From the NCBI RefSeq assembly GCF_043641665.1, contig NC_092180.1:27815391-27879390 (forward strand): DNA of 64,000 nucleotides, in the 5' to 3' direction. Below the pieces are notes generated by a model. The model saw nothing but the letters and a program-made list of their open reading frames with translations, was not told the origin of the DNA and did not search any database. How positions within the stretch are numbered: the first letter of the stretch is position 1; the number at the start of each line of letters is the position of its first letter. Shown here piece by piece: positions 35,242 to 46,084 of the stretch. The DNA is from Enoplosus armatus (Eukaryota; Chordata; Actinopteri; Centrarchiformes; Enoplosidae). A program made the translations under genes and the position numbers.

Positions 35242-35245
<4 letters not shown>

Positions 35246-35279
<34 letters not shown>
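35246..35279. repeat. (TA)n microsatellite
   Basis: Uninterrupted TA tract of about 34 bases. Confidence 0.95.
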
Positions 35280-35283
<4 letters not shown>

Positions 35284-35289
35284 CTACAC

Positions 35290-36225
35290 AACATCTGGCT
35301 TCATCTTGACTATGTTAAAATGCTGCAAATAATAATCTATTTATATTACTATATAACACTGACAGGGGCCTCCTGCCGAGAAAAATACTTTTATCTTTGA
35401 TGACTTTAGTACAAGCAAATGTCCTGAGCATTATCTTCCATTTCCAAACGCACACGTTGTTTTTCCATTGCGAGTCACCTTGGCATGCCTGCGGAAATGT
35501 GCGATCTGTGTGCTGTTAGAAGACAGATATTTCTTGTAGTAGGTGATGGCAGGCGGAGTGAGCGAGCCCAAACATTCTGTTTCAATGGTGCGCAACAACT
35601 GCTTGCATGGATCAAGTAAAGTAAGCGGAGGTGAAACAGCTGTATCAATAAGATAATAAGCTGGTGCAAGCTGGCCTGTGCTGGACTAAAGTCTCAACTT
35701 GGACTTTATAATGCAACATGCCTGACAGATGCATGCTGATCATGTATCAGTTATGTTTGCTGGCAGCAGGTGTAAAGGAGGCAAGGTGCAGCTGAAAAGC
35801 AGCGAGTGTTGTCAACACACAGGCTGAAGTGCTGTGTGTGTTAGTGTGTCGCATTGCCCTGGCCAGGTGCTCCTCGAGGACTTGCGACTTGTGTGAAACA
35901 GGAGGGGGGGGGGGGACCTGTCTTGAGTCTGTGCGTAGATTGAAACGAGAGGCGTTTTCCCTGGTCTGAACTTATCAACTCCGGCACGGCAGGTAACATT
36001 AGCATTAGGCAAAGAAAGAAGAAAAAAGAAAATCCCCCCCCCCCTCCCTTTTTTTTTTCACAGAGATCAGCTTGTAAACACGATCAAGACTTGATCATGT
36101 TTTGCATTTTCCGAATGTGATCCTGCATACTGAATAATCTCATTTATCTTCCGAGGAGCTTAAATCCCTTTGGATCCGACCACCACCACAACTTTTTAAA
36201 ACCTCTCCCGGTGGAGCCGTTATTT
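35290..36225. other. Non-coding stretch, nothing recognised
   Basis: Contains a short G run (35903-35915), a C run followed by T run (36032-36057), and a unique stretch around 36060-36200. No exon or repeat family recognised. Confidence 0.4.
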
Positions 36226-36226
36226 A

Positions 36227-36255
36227 CCCCCCCCCCCCCCCCCCCCCCCCCCCCC
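36227..36255. repeat. Poly-C tract (29)
   Basis: Uninterrupted C run, among the longest homopolymers in the window; the G strand could form a quadruplex. Length may be affected by sequencing or assembly error. Confidence 0.9.
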
Positions 36256-36461
36256 GTTCATAAGCTCTCCCCTAGTTCTCATCTGCCTTCCTCATTTCCT
36301 CTCCTCCTCTTCTCTCTTTCCTGTCTTTTCCCCCTTCTCTTTCCCTATCGGGAGGGGGGGCTATTTGCTGACTTTAAGTGAAATCACTCAATTCTTTCAG
36401 GAAGAGACTTTGGAGACCATTGGTAACCAAGAGAGAGGGAGCGAGGAAGAAAGCAAGAAGA

Positions 36462-36463
<2 letters not shown>

Positions 36464-36512
<49 letters not shown>
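36464..36512. repeat. Compound (GT)n(GA)n microsatellite
   Basis: GT tract (36464-36498) passes into a GA tract, the same architecture as at 7624-7672. Confidence 0.95.
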
Positions 36513-36524
36513 CGCGAGAGTCCA

Positions 36525-36660
36525 CCCTCCAAATAAGTTCCATTAATCATGGGCCAGTGTCTAATGTAACTAATATTTTACAATTAGAGGAGACAAGATG
36601 GAGCTGGGGGCCATCTATCTCCCTTACACCACATGATCATCGATTCATAAGAGCTGAGGA
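36525..36660. promoter_or_regulatory. Candidate conserved non-coding element
   Basis: Unique block with TTCCATTAATCATGGGCC, GTAACTAATATTTTACAATTAG and CATGATCATCGATTCATAAG between two microsatellites. Inferred. Confidence 0.35.
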
Positions 36661-36722
36661 GAGAGAAAGAGGAGGCCGTGGCACACTAGCCCTGCAGAGA
36701 GCACACACTCGCTCACAAACAG

Positions 36723-36758
36723 ACACACACACACACACACACACACAGACACACACAT
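36723..36758. repeat. (AC)n microsatellite with AGAC interruption
   Basis: AC tract interrupted once by AG near 36748. Confidence 0.95.
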
Positions 36759-36899
36759 TTTGCTGGGGACATGCTGACACACATGCAGACGTTAACACGC
36801 CCGCATGCATGAGCACAGCTGCTCAGCAGGAAGCAGGAGGACGCGCGAGGATGAGGGGACGAGCTGTCACGTCAGCATTTGTTGCTATATGCTCTGCTT

Positions 36900-38560
36900 A
36901 AAATCAGGTGTTTGTCTTCGGTCAGTCATTCTGCTGATTGCTCTTTTGATTCGTGTGTTAGTTGATTGGTTAGGAAATGTCAGAAACTGAAAAAAAGTAC
37001 AGTACACATAGTCTGTAGACTGTATCTTTTTACGCATCACGTGACAGGGCATTTTTATTTATTATAGGATAAAGCCCTTTTGGACTTTTGCTCATTTGCA
37101 CAACATATTCAAGTTGCATGTTTGCGTGAATCCTTCGTCACAACCTTTGGAGGCTATCTAGAGGAAGGAGAAGGGAACACATGTCAGTCAGCCTAACTTT
37201 GTTTTCCGCTTACGAAAACAAGCTAGTGGGGGTTCTTTTTGTAGAGTATGCCCCTGGCTTTCTTATGTTATGGCTGTAGGTGTATCTGCAATGTTTACAA
37301 TAAGTAAATAATGATATACATAAAGAGGAAAAGGGCCCACAGGCGGTGCCAAATCAAAAGCCACTTACGTAGCGGAGCACAATTCTGGACAACAAGGGTG
37401 GAAAGAAAGCCTAACTGCTCCCCTTCCAAACCAAACGCAGAGGGCGGCGGGCACACGTCTCTACACTGGTGTTAAACACAAATAAAATCTATGGGCGGTG
37501 TAAAAGGAAAACCCTTCGCCCCAAAGAACTGAGAGCGCGCTAACTTACAGAGGAAAAACTGTCTGGTCTCTGGTTCGACAAAGGAAACGGAAAGAGCGTG
37601 ATCGTCGCCCCGGACTAGTCGGGGAAGGGACCTTATGGGTGGAGGTGGTGGAAAACAGACCAGAGAGAGGGAGGAAACGAACAACGACATGAGCAACTCC
37701 TACGGGAGTCCTTTCTCTGACCCTCCTTTTGAGGAGGAGGAAGACGGAGCCGTAGCCAGGATTTTGAAAACACTCACAAGTCCCCTGTAGCCCAACACAT
37801 TTTGACCAAGTCTCAAATTTGTTTGCCTTATTTATTTATTTTTCTTATATTTTAATGATTCAGTTAACCGATCAGTTATTTTGTGTGTAAATGAAGGGTC
37901 TACACACTGCCACCAATACAATTCCGATACGGAAATAATAATTGTAATTTTGTTGGCCTAAAATTTGTTGAATTTAAATACTACAAGGTTGCTAACCCCC
38001 CTCCTCCCAACATTCCCAGAACACATTCAATGACATTCAATGTTTCCCTCTGCAATGCAACATGCAACTTCCTCAGAGGAAGACGCCGCCAGCTCTGCAC
38101 CAAAACCTGGTCTGCTGTGCCCTCTGGTGGTCCAACTCGAGAGCTGCGCTGCAAGAGCCCAACTGTTCTGATGTAAAGGAGGAGGGAAAATTAGAGGCAG
38201 CCGAACAAATGAGCAAAAAAACGGGTTCATCTGCAGGTCACCATCTGCCCGGCGACCAACCGAATGCTGGCATAACTGCAACCGCTGCAGAGCGTCATCT
38301 TAGGCGCGTCAATCCGCACGTAGACGCGCCAGCACGCAGACAATTATACGACGCGCCTGCACGCATGTACAAACATGTGCTTGCACACAAGGCTGCACAA
38401 CATGCCACGGAGGGAAATGAGAGGAAATGGATACTGAGGAGGGGGGGGGGGGGGACAGAGAAAATGATGAGAGAGGAAGTTAAATGAAGGGCACAAAGAG
38501 CGGTGTTCATCACGCTGTGAAAGAGGTCTCTTCAAATGTTGAAATTGCTCAGCTGAACAA
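36900..38560. other. Non-coding stretch, no gene supported
   Basis: The plus-strand frame 38062-38487 (141 codons) includes GCCCTCTGGTGGTCC, a motif common in fish repeats, and ends in a poly-G-driven Gly run. I recognise no domain and do not call it. A G run lies at 38441-38454. Confidence 0.4.
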
Positions 38561-38569
38561 CGAACAGCA

Positions 38570-38597
38570 ACACACACACACACACACACACACACAC
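38570..38597. repeat. (AC)n microsatellite
   Basis: AC tract. A second lies at 38704-38736 and a GT tract at 38799-38820, forming a microsatellite cluster. Confidence 0.95.
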
Positions 38598-38699
38598 GAC
38601 AGGCCGGATGGAATGAAAGATGACCTAATGTGTTCTTTAATCAGACACATGTGCGCCGTTACACGGAGACACACACCTACTCAAATGCAGGCATGGCTT

Positions 38700-38738
<39 letters not shown>

Positions 38739-39102
38739 CGTTCATGCATGCCTACATGCCCACATACAAAACACACATGCACCAGAAATTTGCAATATGT
38801 GTGTGTGTGTGTGTGCGTGTGGATGTAAACCAGTCAAACAGTTACTTTCTCCGGATGTGAGCTTTATTGGGAACAGACCCACGGGTGTACGAGGAACAGA
38901 CGTGGAAGATTTGCGGCAGGAGGCCCCCCACATCTGGTGCAGTGCAGCTGATCCGTTTAAAAATTAGTCAGGCATTGACCTGGGCAGCGGCTCAGCAGCC
39001 TTTGGGGTCCTGACGATAGGTTAACACAAATACGGATTCCATCAGTGCGGTGCGGATCTGGTTTCAGATGCAGAGGGTGGTGGTGGTGGGGGGTGGAGAC
39101 GT

Positions 39103-39122
39103 GGGGGGGGGGGGGGGGGGGG
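39103..39122. repeat. Poly-G tract (20)
   Basis: Uninterrupted G run following a GGTGGTGGTGG patch, so the whole 39074-39122 stretch is G-rich and quadruplex-prone. Confidence 0.9.
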
Positions 39123-39247
39123 TCAGCTGAAGTGGCTGGGCTGTGTGGGGAGGAAATTGTGTGTTGGGGTTAACGTTTGACGTGGGCAAGATTTTCTTGT
39201 CACTGTTACTGTTATGAACTACTTTGCAAAATGTATTTACACTCACA

Positions 39248-39248
<1 letters not shown>

Positions 39249-39287
<39 letters not shown>
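39249..39287. repeat. (AC)n microsatellite
   Basis: Uninterrupted AC tract of about 39 bases. Confidence 0.95.
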
Positions 39288-39289
<2 letters not shown>

Positions 39290-39299
39290 ATATAACCCT

Positions 39300-40500
39300 A
39301 GTTTTGATGACATTCCATCGCCCATGAACTGACACTCATGCCACCTTTACTTTCATAAAAACCCATTTAAACTCAAATCTATAAAGGTCCAAAAATGGAT
39401 TGAAATGGCCTGAAATAGAATGCCTGAAACTGATTGGCTGTTTCAATACTCACTGTATAAAGACATTTTGTACAACTAAGTGTAAACCGCACACCTAGAG
39501 ATTACACTTGTCTTGATTGTCATGGTTTATGGTATCAACAGCATCAAATCATACAGCGGATGCGCCAGCGTACATGGGGTGGAAGAATACCAACCAAACC
39601 AAAGGTTACCGTTTTAACGGTAGTATTGAATTGATCGCACAGCACGTTTCACAGTCAACTTGTGTTATCCCAATCTGTTCAGGTTTATGAATAATGCTTT
39701 AATCATTCAGTTAAACTCAATTCAATCCCCCGAGGCTGCACAACATGTGCCAGCCAGAGTACCAGAGTTCCGCTGTAAGCTGAGGGAGCCCAGCCAACAC
39801 CTGACTATGACACTGTAGGTCCCGCTCATTTTCAGCATAACGGGTATTTTTACTTCTGATTCTGTTGACAATATAGCCATACTTATATATATATACCAAA
39901 GTAAGTAATGCTGTATTGAAGTATTTTTACATTGTTATTTTGCTACTTTGGCATTTCGGGAGGATCTAGCTTCCGTATTGTGGCGTATCTCAGAGTGAAA
40001 CAGGGCAGGCAGACGTGCCATGCTGTTGCGAGCCAGCAAATGAATTGTTAACTCTGTGCCGCTAAAAGTTGAAGATTGATTGACGGGTGAATATATTATA
40101 TATTGGTTGAAACTGGTTGGTTCCAGCCTACCTAAACACTCGTCATATTTTGTTTTACAGGGAGAAAAAAATGATTTGATTTTGATATAAGAATACAAAG
40201 AAATTATAGAGATTTGTTTTGTATTGTTTTTTCTTTTTGGCATATGCTGTTAAATAGGTGCACCATTATGACCCCGGGGATGTGATCTAAAAGGGTTTTA
40301 AAAAAAGGCATTTTTCATTTCACTTTAAGAGTACTTCTCCCACCAGTGAATATCCCCTTGACGTCTGTATATTTGCATATAAATTGCCAGACCCTGCGTG
40401 CAACAACCTTCTGTAGATCTGCTAGCAACAGTTTCGCAAAGTCCATTGGATAAGGGATGTGACTGCGCATGGAGTCATGTTATCTACAGCTGGCTTTCAG
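39300..40500. other. Non-coding stretch, nothing recognised
   Basis: AT-rich unique or anciently repetitive DNA. No plausible exon. A short (TA)n is at 39884-39895. Confidence 0.4.
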
Positions 40501-40855
40501 TCTAGACCATAGACTGTATATAAAGATGACATGCACAAAAGTGAAGCCAAAACGTCTCCATCGCCCCCTGGTGGCCGGCTGGCTGCAGTGTGGGTCATAA
40601 GCCCCGACCCCCTCTATCACGCTGATTTTTCTGATGAGTTTGGTTTGAATGAGTTATTTGACGCTATAAAAAGGGGGGGGTGAGATGTCATGATTGACAG
40701 CTGAGATTGAATGTGGTGTGCTCGCGATTGGGTCAGGCGGGTGTATGGGCGGGGCCTCCATACCGACTGTGGGAGAGAGAGTTTGGCTTCATTTCTGTAC
40801 AGTGGGAGGAAGTGGAGACGCGTCGGCCATCTTTATACACAGTCTGTGGTCTAGA
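40501..40855. mobile_element. MITE with 28-bp terminal inverted repeats
   Basis: The left end (40501-40528, TCTAGACCATAGACTGTA and on to TAAAGATG) and the right end (40828-40855) are inverted copies differing at two positions. The 355-bp element encodes no transposase, so it would depend on one supplied in trans. Internal landmarks are CGCCCCCTGGTGGCCGG, GACGCTATAAAAAGGGG and GGGCGGGGCCTCCATACCG. I know similar sequences (ACTGTATATAAAGATGG ... CCATCTTTATACACAGTCTG) as abundant repeats in percomorph fishes. A truncated relative lies at 49878-49980. The target duplication is unclear. Only the short triplet CAG lies on both sides. Confidence 0.8.
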
Positions 40856-41444
40856 CAGGTTAATTGTAGCTGTTGTTAGGTTACACAGTCTGTTTTTGAA
40901 GGCGAGGCATACCAAAGTAATTAGGAGCCCTCGATGTCAAAAAGAACTTAACCTAGAGACAAAGAAGCTGGATGGGGATCAGAGATGAGGCAAAATGCAC
41001 TGCACTCCTCCACTCTGAAAGTGATCTGCTGTCATTTAAATGTCTGAGTCTCCCCTTTACAGTTTGCCATGCGGGACGCTCTGAGGGCGCTCACGTGTCG
41101 CCCATCATCCCCCGTACTGTTTCACCACGGCTACTTTGCGCGCACCTTTGGGAGACGAAGAGGCGCAGACAGTAATTCAGTTATGTGTATTCAACATCAT
41201 GATCACGGTCCGTGAAGCTTTGCCATCAAATTGACCGAGATAATAACTTGTGTTGGAGGTGATGGACGGACTGCTCTCCGAGCGCTTTTACCCACTTCTG
41301 ATCGCACAGTGACACTCCGTCACGGCGGCTCGCCCTCCTGATCCTCGCTCTGTCAGAAATGAAGAAATTAAAAACATGAAACAGGCTGTTGCTCTGTGAC
41401 AATCCATTTTTTTCCCTTTTTTTTTTTTTTTAGTTTGAATACAT

Positions 41445-41450
41445 TTTATT
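41445..41450 (-). terminator. Candidate polyadenylation signal
   Basis: Canonical AATAAA on the minus strand inside AAAAATAAAATGTATTC. It is followed after about 15 bases by an A-rich genomic run, which could also cause internal priming of cDNA, so the end is uncertain. Confidence 0.4.
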
Positions 41451-43934
41451 TTTACTATAAGTACAGTTCAGTAGTTACAAAACGAAGCATCTGCCATGAG
41501 GGTACAGCGAAACATAAAGAGTGTTCAGCTCACAAGACAGGTTTTGTACATAATATGTGGAGTGGAATGCTCATTACAGCTGGTTAAGAGAATGAGAGAG
41601 CCCAAGCGAGACTATCGCCAGTAATCTCTCATCTTTACACCCCTGGAAAACAGAGATAGGGTCAGAGGTCAAAGCAATTGGTCAGTGCCTCCAGCAGGAT
41701 GTGTCTGATTGGTTTACTCAGACCCCATTTCCAGAATTCCTCCCTTCAAACACCCTGTTATATTTCCCTACAACCGTTACTTCTCACTTTTCATGTGTCT
41801 CACTCTTCTTATTTTAGTTTTTAATCCCCCCTTTTCCTGGCATTTTGAAAATCGAAACTGGTTAATTGCAATCTACATAAATCAAATTGAAATGGAAAAA
41901 ATTACAAAACAAAACAAAAAATAATAATAATAAATCAGAGGCTGTACTGCAGCAAATAGTCTCCTCAAGTTGGAATTGGAGCACTGAAAATCACCCCGGC
42001 TAAAGCAGTGACAGGCCTACGCTGCAGGTCATAAGGGGATTTGCATATAAACGAAATCTGGGTAACAATTTGTCAAAGCCACGTACAGTATAGAGGTTGA
42101 TCCAACTAAAATAAAGAAGTATTCTATTTGAACTCTACATACCGCGTTAGATTTTTCCTCTGGGTTCACAAAAATGACGTAGAAACATTTCACAATGCCA
42201 AGGGACACACAAACACACACCTTCAGTTTAGTTAGTTAGCTAGTTTTGTACTGTATAGGTTGGATTTATAATACTATCACAGTGCAAAATACTTCTGAGA
42301 ACCAAAACAAATGAAAGAAATAAGAAAGGATAAGGTCCCTCTATGCATAATGGATTCTGTATATATGGGGGCAAATATGTTTGCAGCACAGGAGACGATT
42401 GTCATCTTTTTCCTCTTTTTTTTTTTTTTTTTTTTTTTGATCAGTAAATGGAGAAGGCATTAATGTACAGTACATATAAAAATTAAAAATAAAATCAACC
42501 CTACGTCCTACGGTCTAGCACAGCTACATAGCTTTGTTGAAGCAATAACAGATGACTTGTATCTAAGGCTATACACAATATGTCTTTTTTCCAGTTTTTT
42601 GTTCTTTTTTTTCTTTTTTTTCTCATCTTAAAAGTAAATACATCAAGCCATTTTCAGTAGTCAGTAACACTGTGCAACAATGATCGGTGGCAGTATTTTA
42701 GAAACATCTGCAACTCTAGAGTCCTTGAGGTTGGCATGAGAGATGAAGAGAAAGGGCGGCAGGGCGATAAAGAAACTGTTCCCCCCCTTGTTTATTTTTT
42801 TGTTCGTTTTTGAGATCTTTTTTTGTTTGTTTCTCCTTAAATCCTTCTCTGTCAAACTCTAGAAGAATGGCTACCTCTTGAGAACGTGGCCGTGTAAACT
42901 GCTGTCGCTTCCTTGCTTTTCCTCGTCACAAATGCTTTAAAACTTTAGTTTTCACTTCTTCTTCTTTTTTTTTTTTTTGAACTACCGTATATCTCTCTAT
43001 GTACATTAAGCGTCTATGGGGCGCTGTGTTGAATGATACAGAACAAGAAAAAAAAAAAAAAAAGACAAAGGGAGCCACATAGCAGGGTGAAGGCCTGTAA
43101 TGGCCTGGTTATGGAGTGAGGATATAGTATTATAAGTACATGTAGGGCAGTTTGAATATTCTGTCTTCCTCACCATCATCAAAGTCAAGTTTTTTTTTTA
43201 TTTTTTACCAGCAATACCATATTATTTCTGGGAACAACTCGTGTTGTAGATTGTCACATGGTGCCCTGTCCTGTGTTAACCATAATCAGTGTGATGCATG
43301 GTCATGGGACATAAATAGTGACTCTATGACAGCTGATAGGAGAGCCGGAAGTGGCTGGTCTGACATAAAATGTGCTTGGTCTCTGTCAACAGTCCGATAA
43401 AGTTGAGCTCCTATTCTACAGTAGAATACATTCCAGGTACAATACAATGGTGGTCCGAGGACTCGTGAAATAACTGTCTTCTTCATTTAACAGGAGAGAA
43501 AAGTCTTTGAAAGCATTTGATTAAGCACTACACTTCAGTCCTAATTCAAAAAGAGGACACAACTTTCTAACTCAAGGAATGTATCAGAGATTGCGGTGCC
43601 AGGAAGTGCTAATCAGACAGGTAGCTTCATCAAAAGAACAACAAAAAAACAAAAACAAAGAAAAAGAACAACAACAAAAAAAACCAAAACATTGTATAAG
43701 AGAAAAGACAGCGAAGACAAGGGGCATTCAGACCACAGGAGACAAAACAGGAAAGTTGCCATCACTTTGTTTAGTGTCCAAGGACGCTTGCAAAAGTCAT
43801 TAGGTCCATCCCCAAAGGAAACTGTCCCAAACTTTCCTTCATATAGTTCTCGCCTTCTCTTGACTCTGACGGTAGTATGTGTTTTTTTTTTTCATCTTAA
43901 ATAAAGTCTTTGTCATAGTGTATTCCTTCATTTA

Positions 43935-43999
43935 TCCTTCATCCTCCTCCTCCTCATCATCATCATCATCATCGCCTTCATCATCATCCTCATCATCCT
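43935..43999 (-). repeat. (GAT/GAG)n trinucleotide repeat, acidic if translated
   Basis: Minus-strand GAT and GAG triplets would encode an Asp/Glu run ending at a TAA (43934-43932). This frame is not that of the 44021-44175 coding sequence and is closed upstream by a TAA. I treat it as a UTR microsatellite unless a different acceptor is used. Confidence 0.7.
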
Positions 44000-44020
44000 G
44001 CCTTGCTCCGGAGTGGGCCG

Positions 44021-44175
44021 TTAGTCTTTGTTTACAGCGTGGGCGTCCAGCCCCTCGGGGTCGCCTAGGTTATGGTTGTTAGGGTGGTTAAGGTCGTTGT
44101 TAAGATGGTTGGGGTCGTGGGTCAGCGCGGGGTCATGGGTCATGGGCTGGTCCTCGCCTCCTACCCAGAGATGCA
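44021..44175 (-). CDS. Unrecognised terminal exon with His/Asn/Asp-rich C-terminus (partial gene)
   Basis: The minus strand has a good acceptor (CTTGTTCTCTCATTGGCC then GTAG, ending at 44176). The next two bases complete a split codon, followed by HLWVGGEDQPMTHDPALT, a HDPNHLNNDLNHPNNHN stretch, and GDPEGLDAHAVNKD, then TAA. The other two frames close within 5 and 14 codons. About 50 residues rich in Asn, His and Asp with no hydrophobic segment suggest a disordered tail. I do not recognise the family. The exon enters in phase 1, the same as the zinc-finger exon 21.7 kb downstream in the direction of transcription, so both could splice to one donor as alternative last exons. It might instead end a separate gene. 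The strong acceptor, single long open frame and long UTR-like region behind it support reality; the imperfect HDPN/LNN repeats argue for caution. Confidence 0.5.
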
Positions 44176-44200
44176 CTACGGCCAATGAGAGAACAAGAGG
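44176..44200 (-). other. Splice acceptor of the 44-kb terminal exon
   Basis: A pyrimidine-rich stretch (TGCCTCTTGTTCTCTC) lies 10-25 bases before the AG on the minus strand. The (GT)n (minus strand) at 44251-44273 lies upstream in the intron; the ATG-initiated frame that runs through it is not a start. Confidence 0.6.
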
Positions 44201-44250
44201 CAGATTAGCACCATGGACCCAACACACAGACCCTGCAGCACACGCACAAA

Positions 44251-44273
44251 CACACACACACACACACACACAC
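44251..44273. repeat. (AC)n microsatellite
   Basis: AC tract in the intron about 75 bases upstream of the acceptor at 44176. Confidence 0.95.
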
Positions 44274-44542
44274 CCTCAGCATTGCATCATACTGTCAGTT
44301 GGGCCAAATGGATGGAAGAGTTATTTGAGACTGTCAGCTTTGCACAATGGGCCATGGCCACTGTTTAAAGGGTCAATACACCCAAATTACAGGGGGGAAA
44401 AAAGGTATTTTCTCACTTACCTGCAGTCAAAGCTAGTCTTGAAGATAGTTTTGGTTTAATTTGTTCACATTCTGTGTCTGGGTCTCCACCCCTGTACAGT
44501 GGAGGTGAACAGAATTTACAGAACAGCCGCATCTCTTTCCAG

Positions 44543-44677
44543 TGTCCCTGTTACGCCGGATAATCCATAGAACTCACTGCCAACAGTTTTCGTATGGGAC
44601 TCTTTCTTTGGTATAAAGTAGTCCCAGTGAAGACTGTCCAGAGACAAGGCTATGGATTATCCCGTATTACAGGGACA
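44543..44677. mobile_element. Foldback/MITE-like element with 28-bp inverted ends
   Basis: The left arm (44543-44570, TGTCCCTGTTACGCCGG...AATCCATAG) and the right arm (44650-44677, CTATGGATTATCCC...AGGGACA) are inverted copies with about four differences. An internal smaller inverted repeat (GGGACT ... AGTCCC, about 44597-44626) extends the fold. At 135 bp without coding capacity, it is a non-autonomous palindromic element. The superfamily and target duplication were not determined. Confidence 0.75.
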
Positions 44678-44909
44678 ATGTTTTTAAATATAATATTCCC
44701 ACCCAACAAAATTCAGTTCACTTCGATTTTGTATTGGGTGTGGTGGCAGATTATTATCAAAGATGGTAAAATATCTCCAATCCTGGACAAATGAAACCAA
44801 AAGTATCGGCATGGCTAGGTACTGCGAGAGATAAGCGTGAAACTGGCAGTTGTTCATTTCAGTGGAGTCAGATTCAATACATTATATGACCTATACCCAT
44901 TATTAAAAA

Positions 44910-44946
44910 AAATATATATAAAATATATATATATATATATATATAT
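44910..44946. repeat. (AT)n microsatellite, interrupted
   Basis: AT-dinucleotide stretch broken by AAA near 44921. Confidence 0.9.
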
Positions 44947-45699
44947 GTAATAAATAAAACACACAGAGGCAACTAGGACCAGCAACAGGAAAACCTTCAG
45001 CTCGCTGTCACCTGTTGTGTTGCAAATGCTAACATACTGGTGATGTGCAGTTCGTATCCAAACAGACAAAATGACAGCAACACCTTGAAACGACATACTC
45101 TCAGGTACAATATTACCTCCATGTCCATTCACGCCTCTCAAATGTTCCCCTGCGCTTGCAGCACTAAGCTTTTGGTTTGCATTGCATTCTGGGGTTGTCC
45201 TGTTATTCCGTCCACCCTGCCCACCCTACCACAAGAAGCTGTAAGAAGCTGCTCTTTGCGTGCGCGGGGTCAGCAGAGCTTTCCTCAGATTGCTGCATCT
45301 ACTGTGCAAATCTCCCATTTATTTCTTCCTGATTGTATGTTTTTTTTGTTTTGCGTCTTCTGTACACAGGAGCTGACGGCGTGAGATCGTGATAGGGCGC
45401 TCAGTGAAATGAGCATTTCGAAAAACGATACGAGGCGCTAACACATTATGGTTGTCGACAACTGGAGTAGTTTCATACTTGTTACGAGCCAGTTGGTCGG
45501 CTCAATAAGTGTGACAGGGAGTGTGATAGTGGGTGAGAAGTGAATTGAGTAATTCTAATAAAAAGTTTTAAGACTCGGTGAGACAGTAAGAAATGCATAA
45601 CTGTAATTAGGTCCCACAGCAGCGGCTACTAAATAATACAACTTGTCCCCAGCCACCAACCCCCACCCCCCACCCCCCTTTTCTACACTTTCATTCCCT

Positions 45700-46010
45700 C
45701 AGCAACTTCTCAGAAAATTATTTTGCAATAAAACACTGCCGAACACATTTACATGTCATGTTCTTTTAAAGTGGCGTTATGAATCTGACAAAACCAAATT
45801 AAAACACGGGTTTATTTGAGCTGTGCTTTTTGCGAGGACGGAAATGGATATCAAAATGAAAGGAAGTGCCGCCGCAACAGAGGGAAAATAAAGAGCTAAT
45901 AACATGATAAAACATCTCTTAGATTAAACACCGGGTAATAACTCTCTCGCTGTCTGTGCACGGAGTGAACTACCCCAACGCCACTGCAACCAACATTTGC
46001 TTTACTGCAT
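45700..46010. promoter_or_regulatory. Candidate conserved non-coding element
   Basis: Unique AT-biased block with TTATTTTGCAATAAAACAC, ACATTTACATGTCATG, AAAGAGCTAATAACATGA and TTAGATTAAACACCGGG. No repeat or frame. Inferred enhancer-like. Confidence 0.35.
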
Positions 46011-46084
46011 ATCTCATATGGGCTTCTGCTTTTAATGCTCCGTGTTACTGTATTCCTGTGATACTAAAGGATAATTACAAATAG

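Larger units (their letters stand above)
41431..44020 (-). other. Putative 3' UTR of the 44-kb terminal exon
   Basis: About 2.6 kb of AT-rich minus-strand sequence follows the TAA at 44023-44021 and has no further exon-like frame or confident transposon. It includes several poly-A/poly-U stretches (42418-42438, 42968-42980, 43050-43063), UTR-like motifs such as TGTACATAGAGAG, and ends at AATAAA (41450-41445) followed by an A-rich run (minus strand, 41430-41418). I infer a long 3' UTR by texture; the true end could lie earlier. Confidence 0.45.

Noticed and set aside
38062..38487. 141-codon plus-strand open frame
   Set aside because: Contains a CCCTCTGGTGG motif common in fish repeats and ends in a poly-G-driven Gly run. 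No domain or splice sites.
43921..44000. Apparent Ser-rich protein on the plus strand (TCA/TCC array)
   Set aside because: The translation is that of a trinucleotide repeat lying antisense in the putative 3' UTR.
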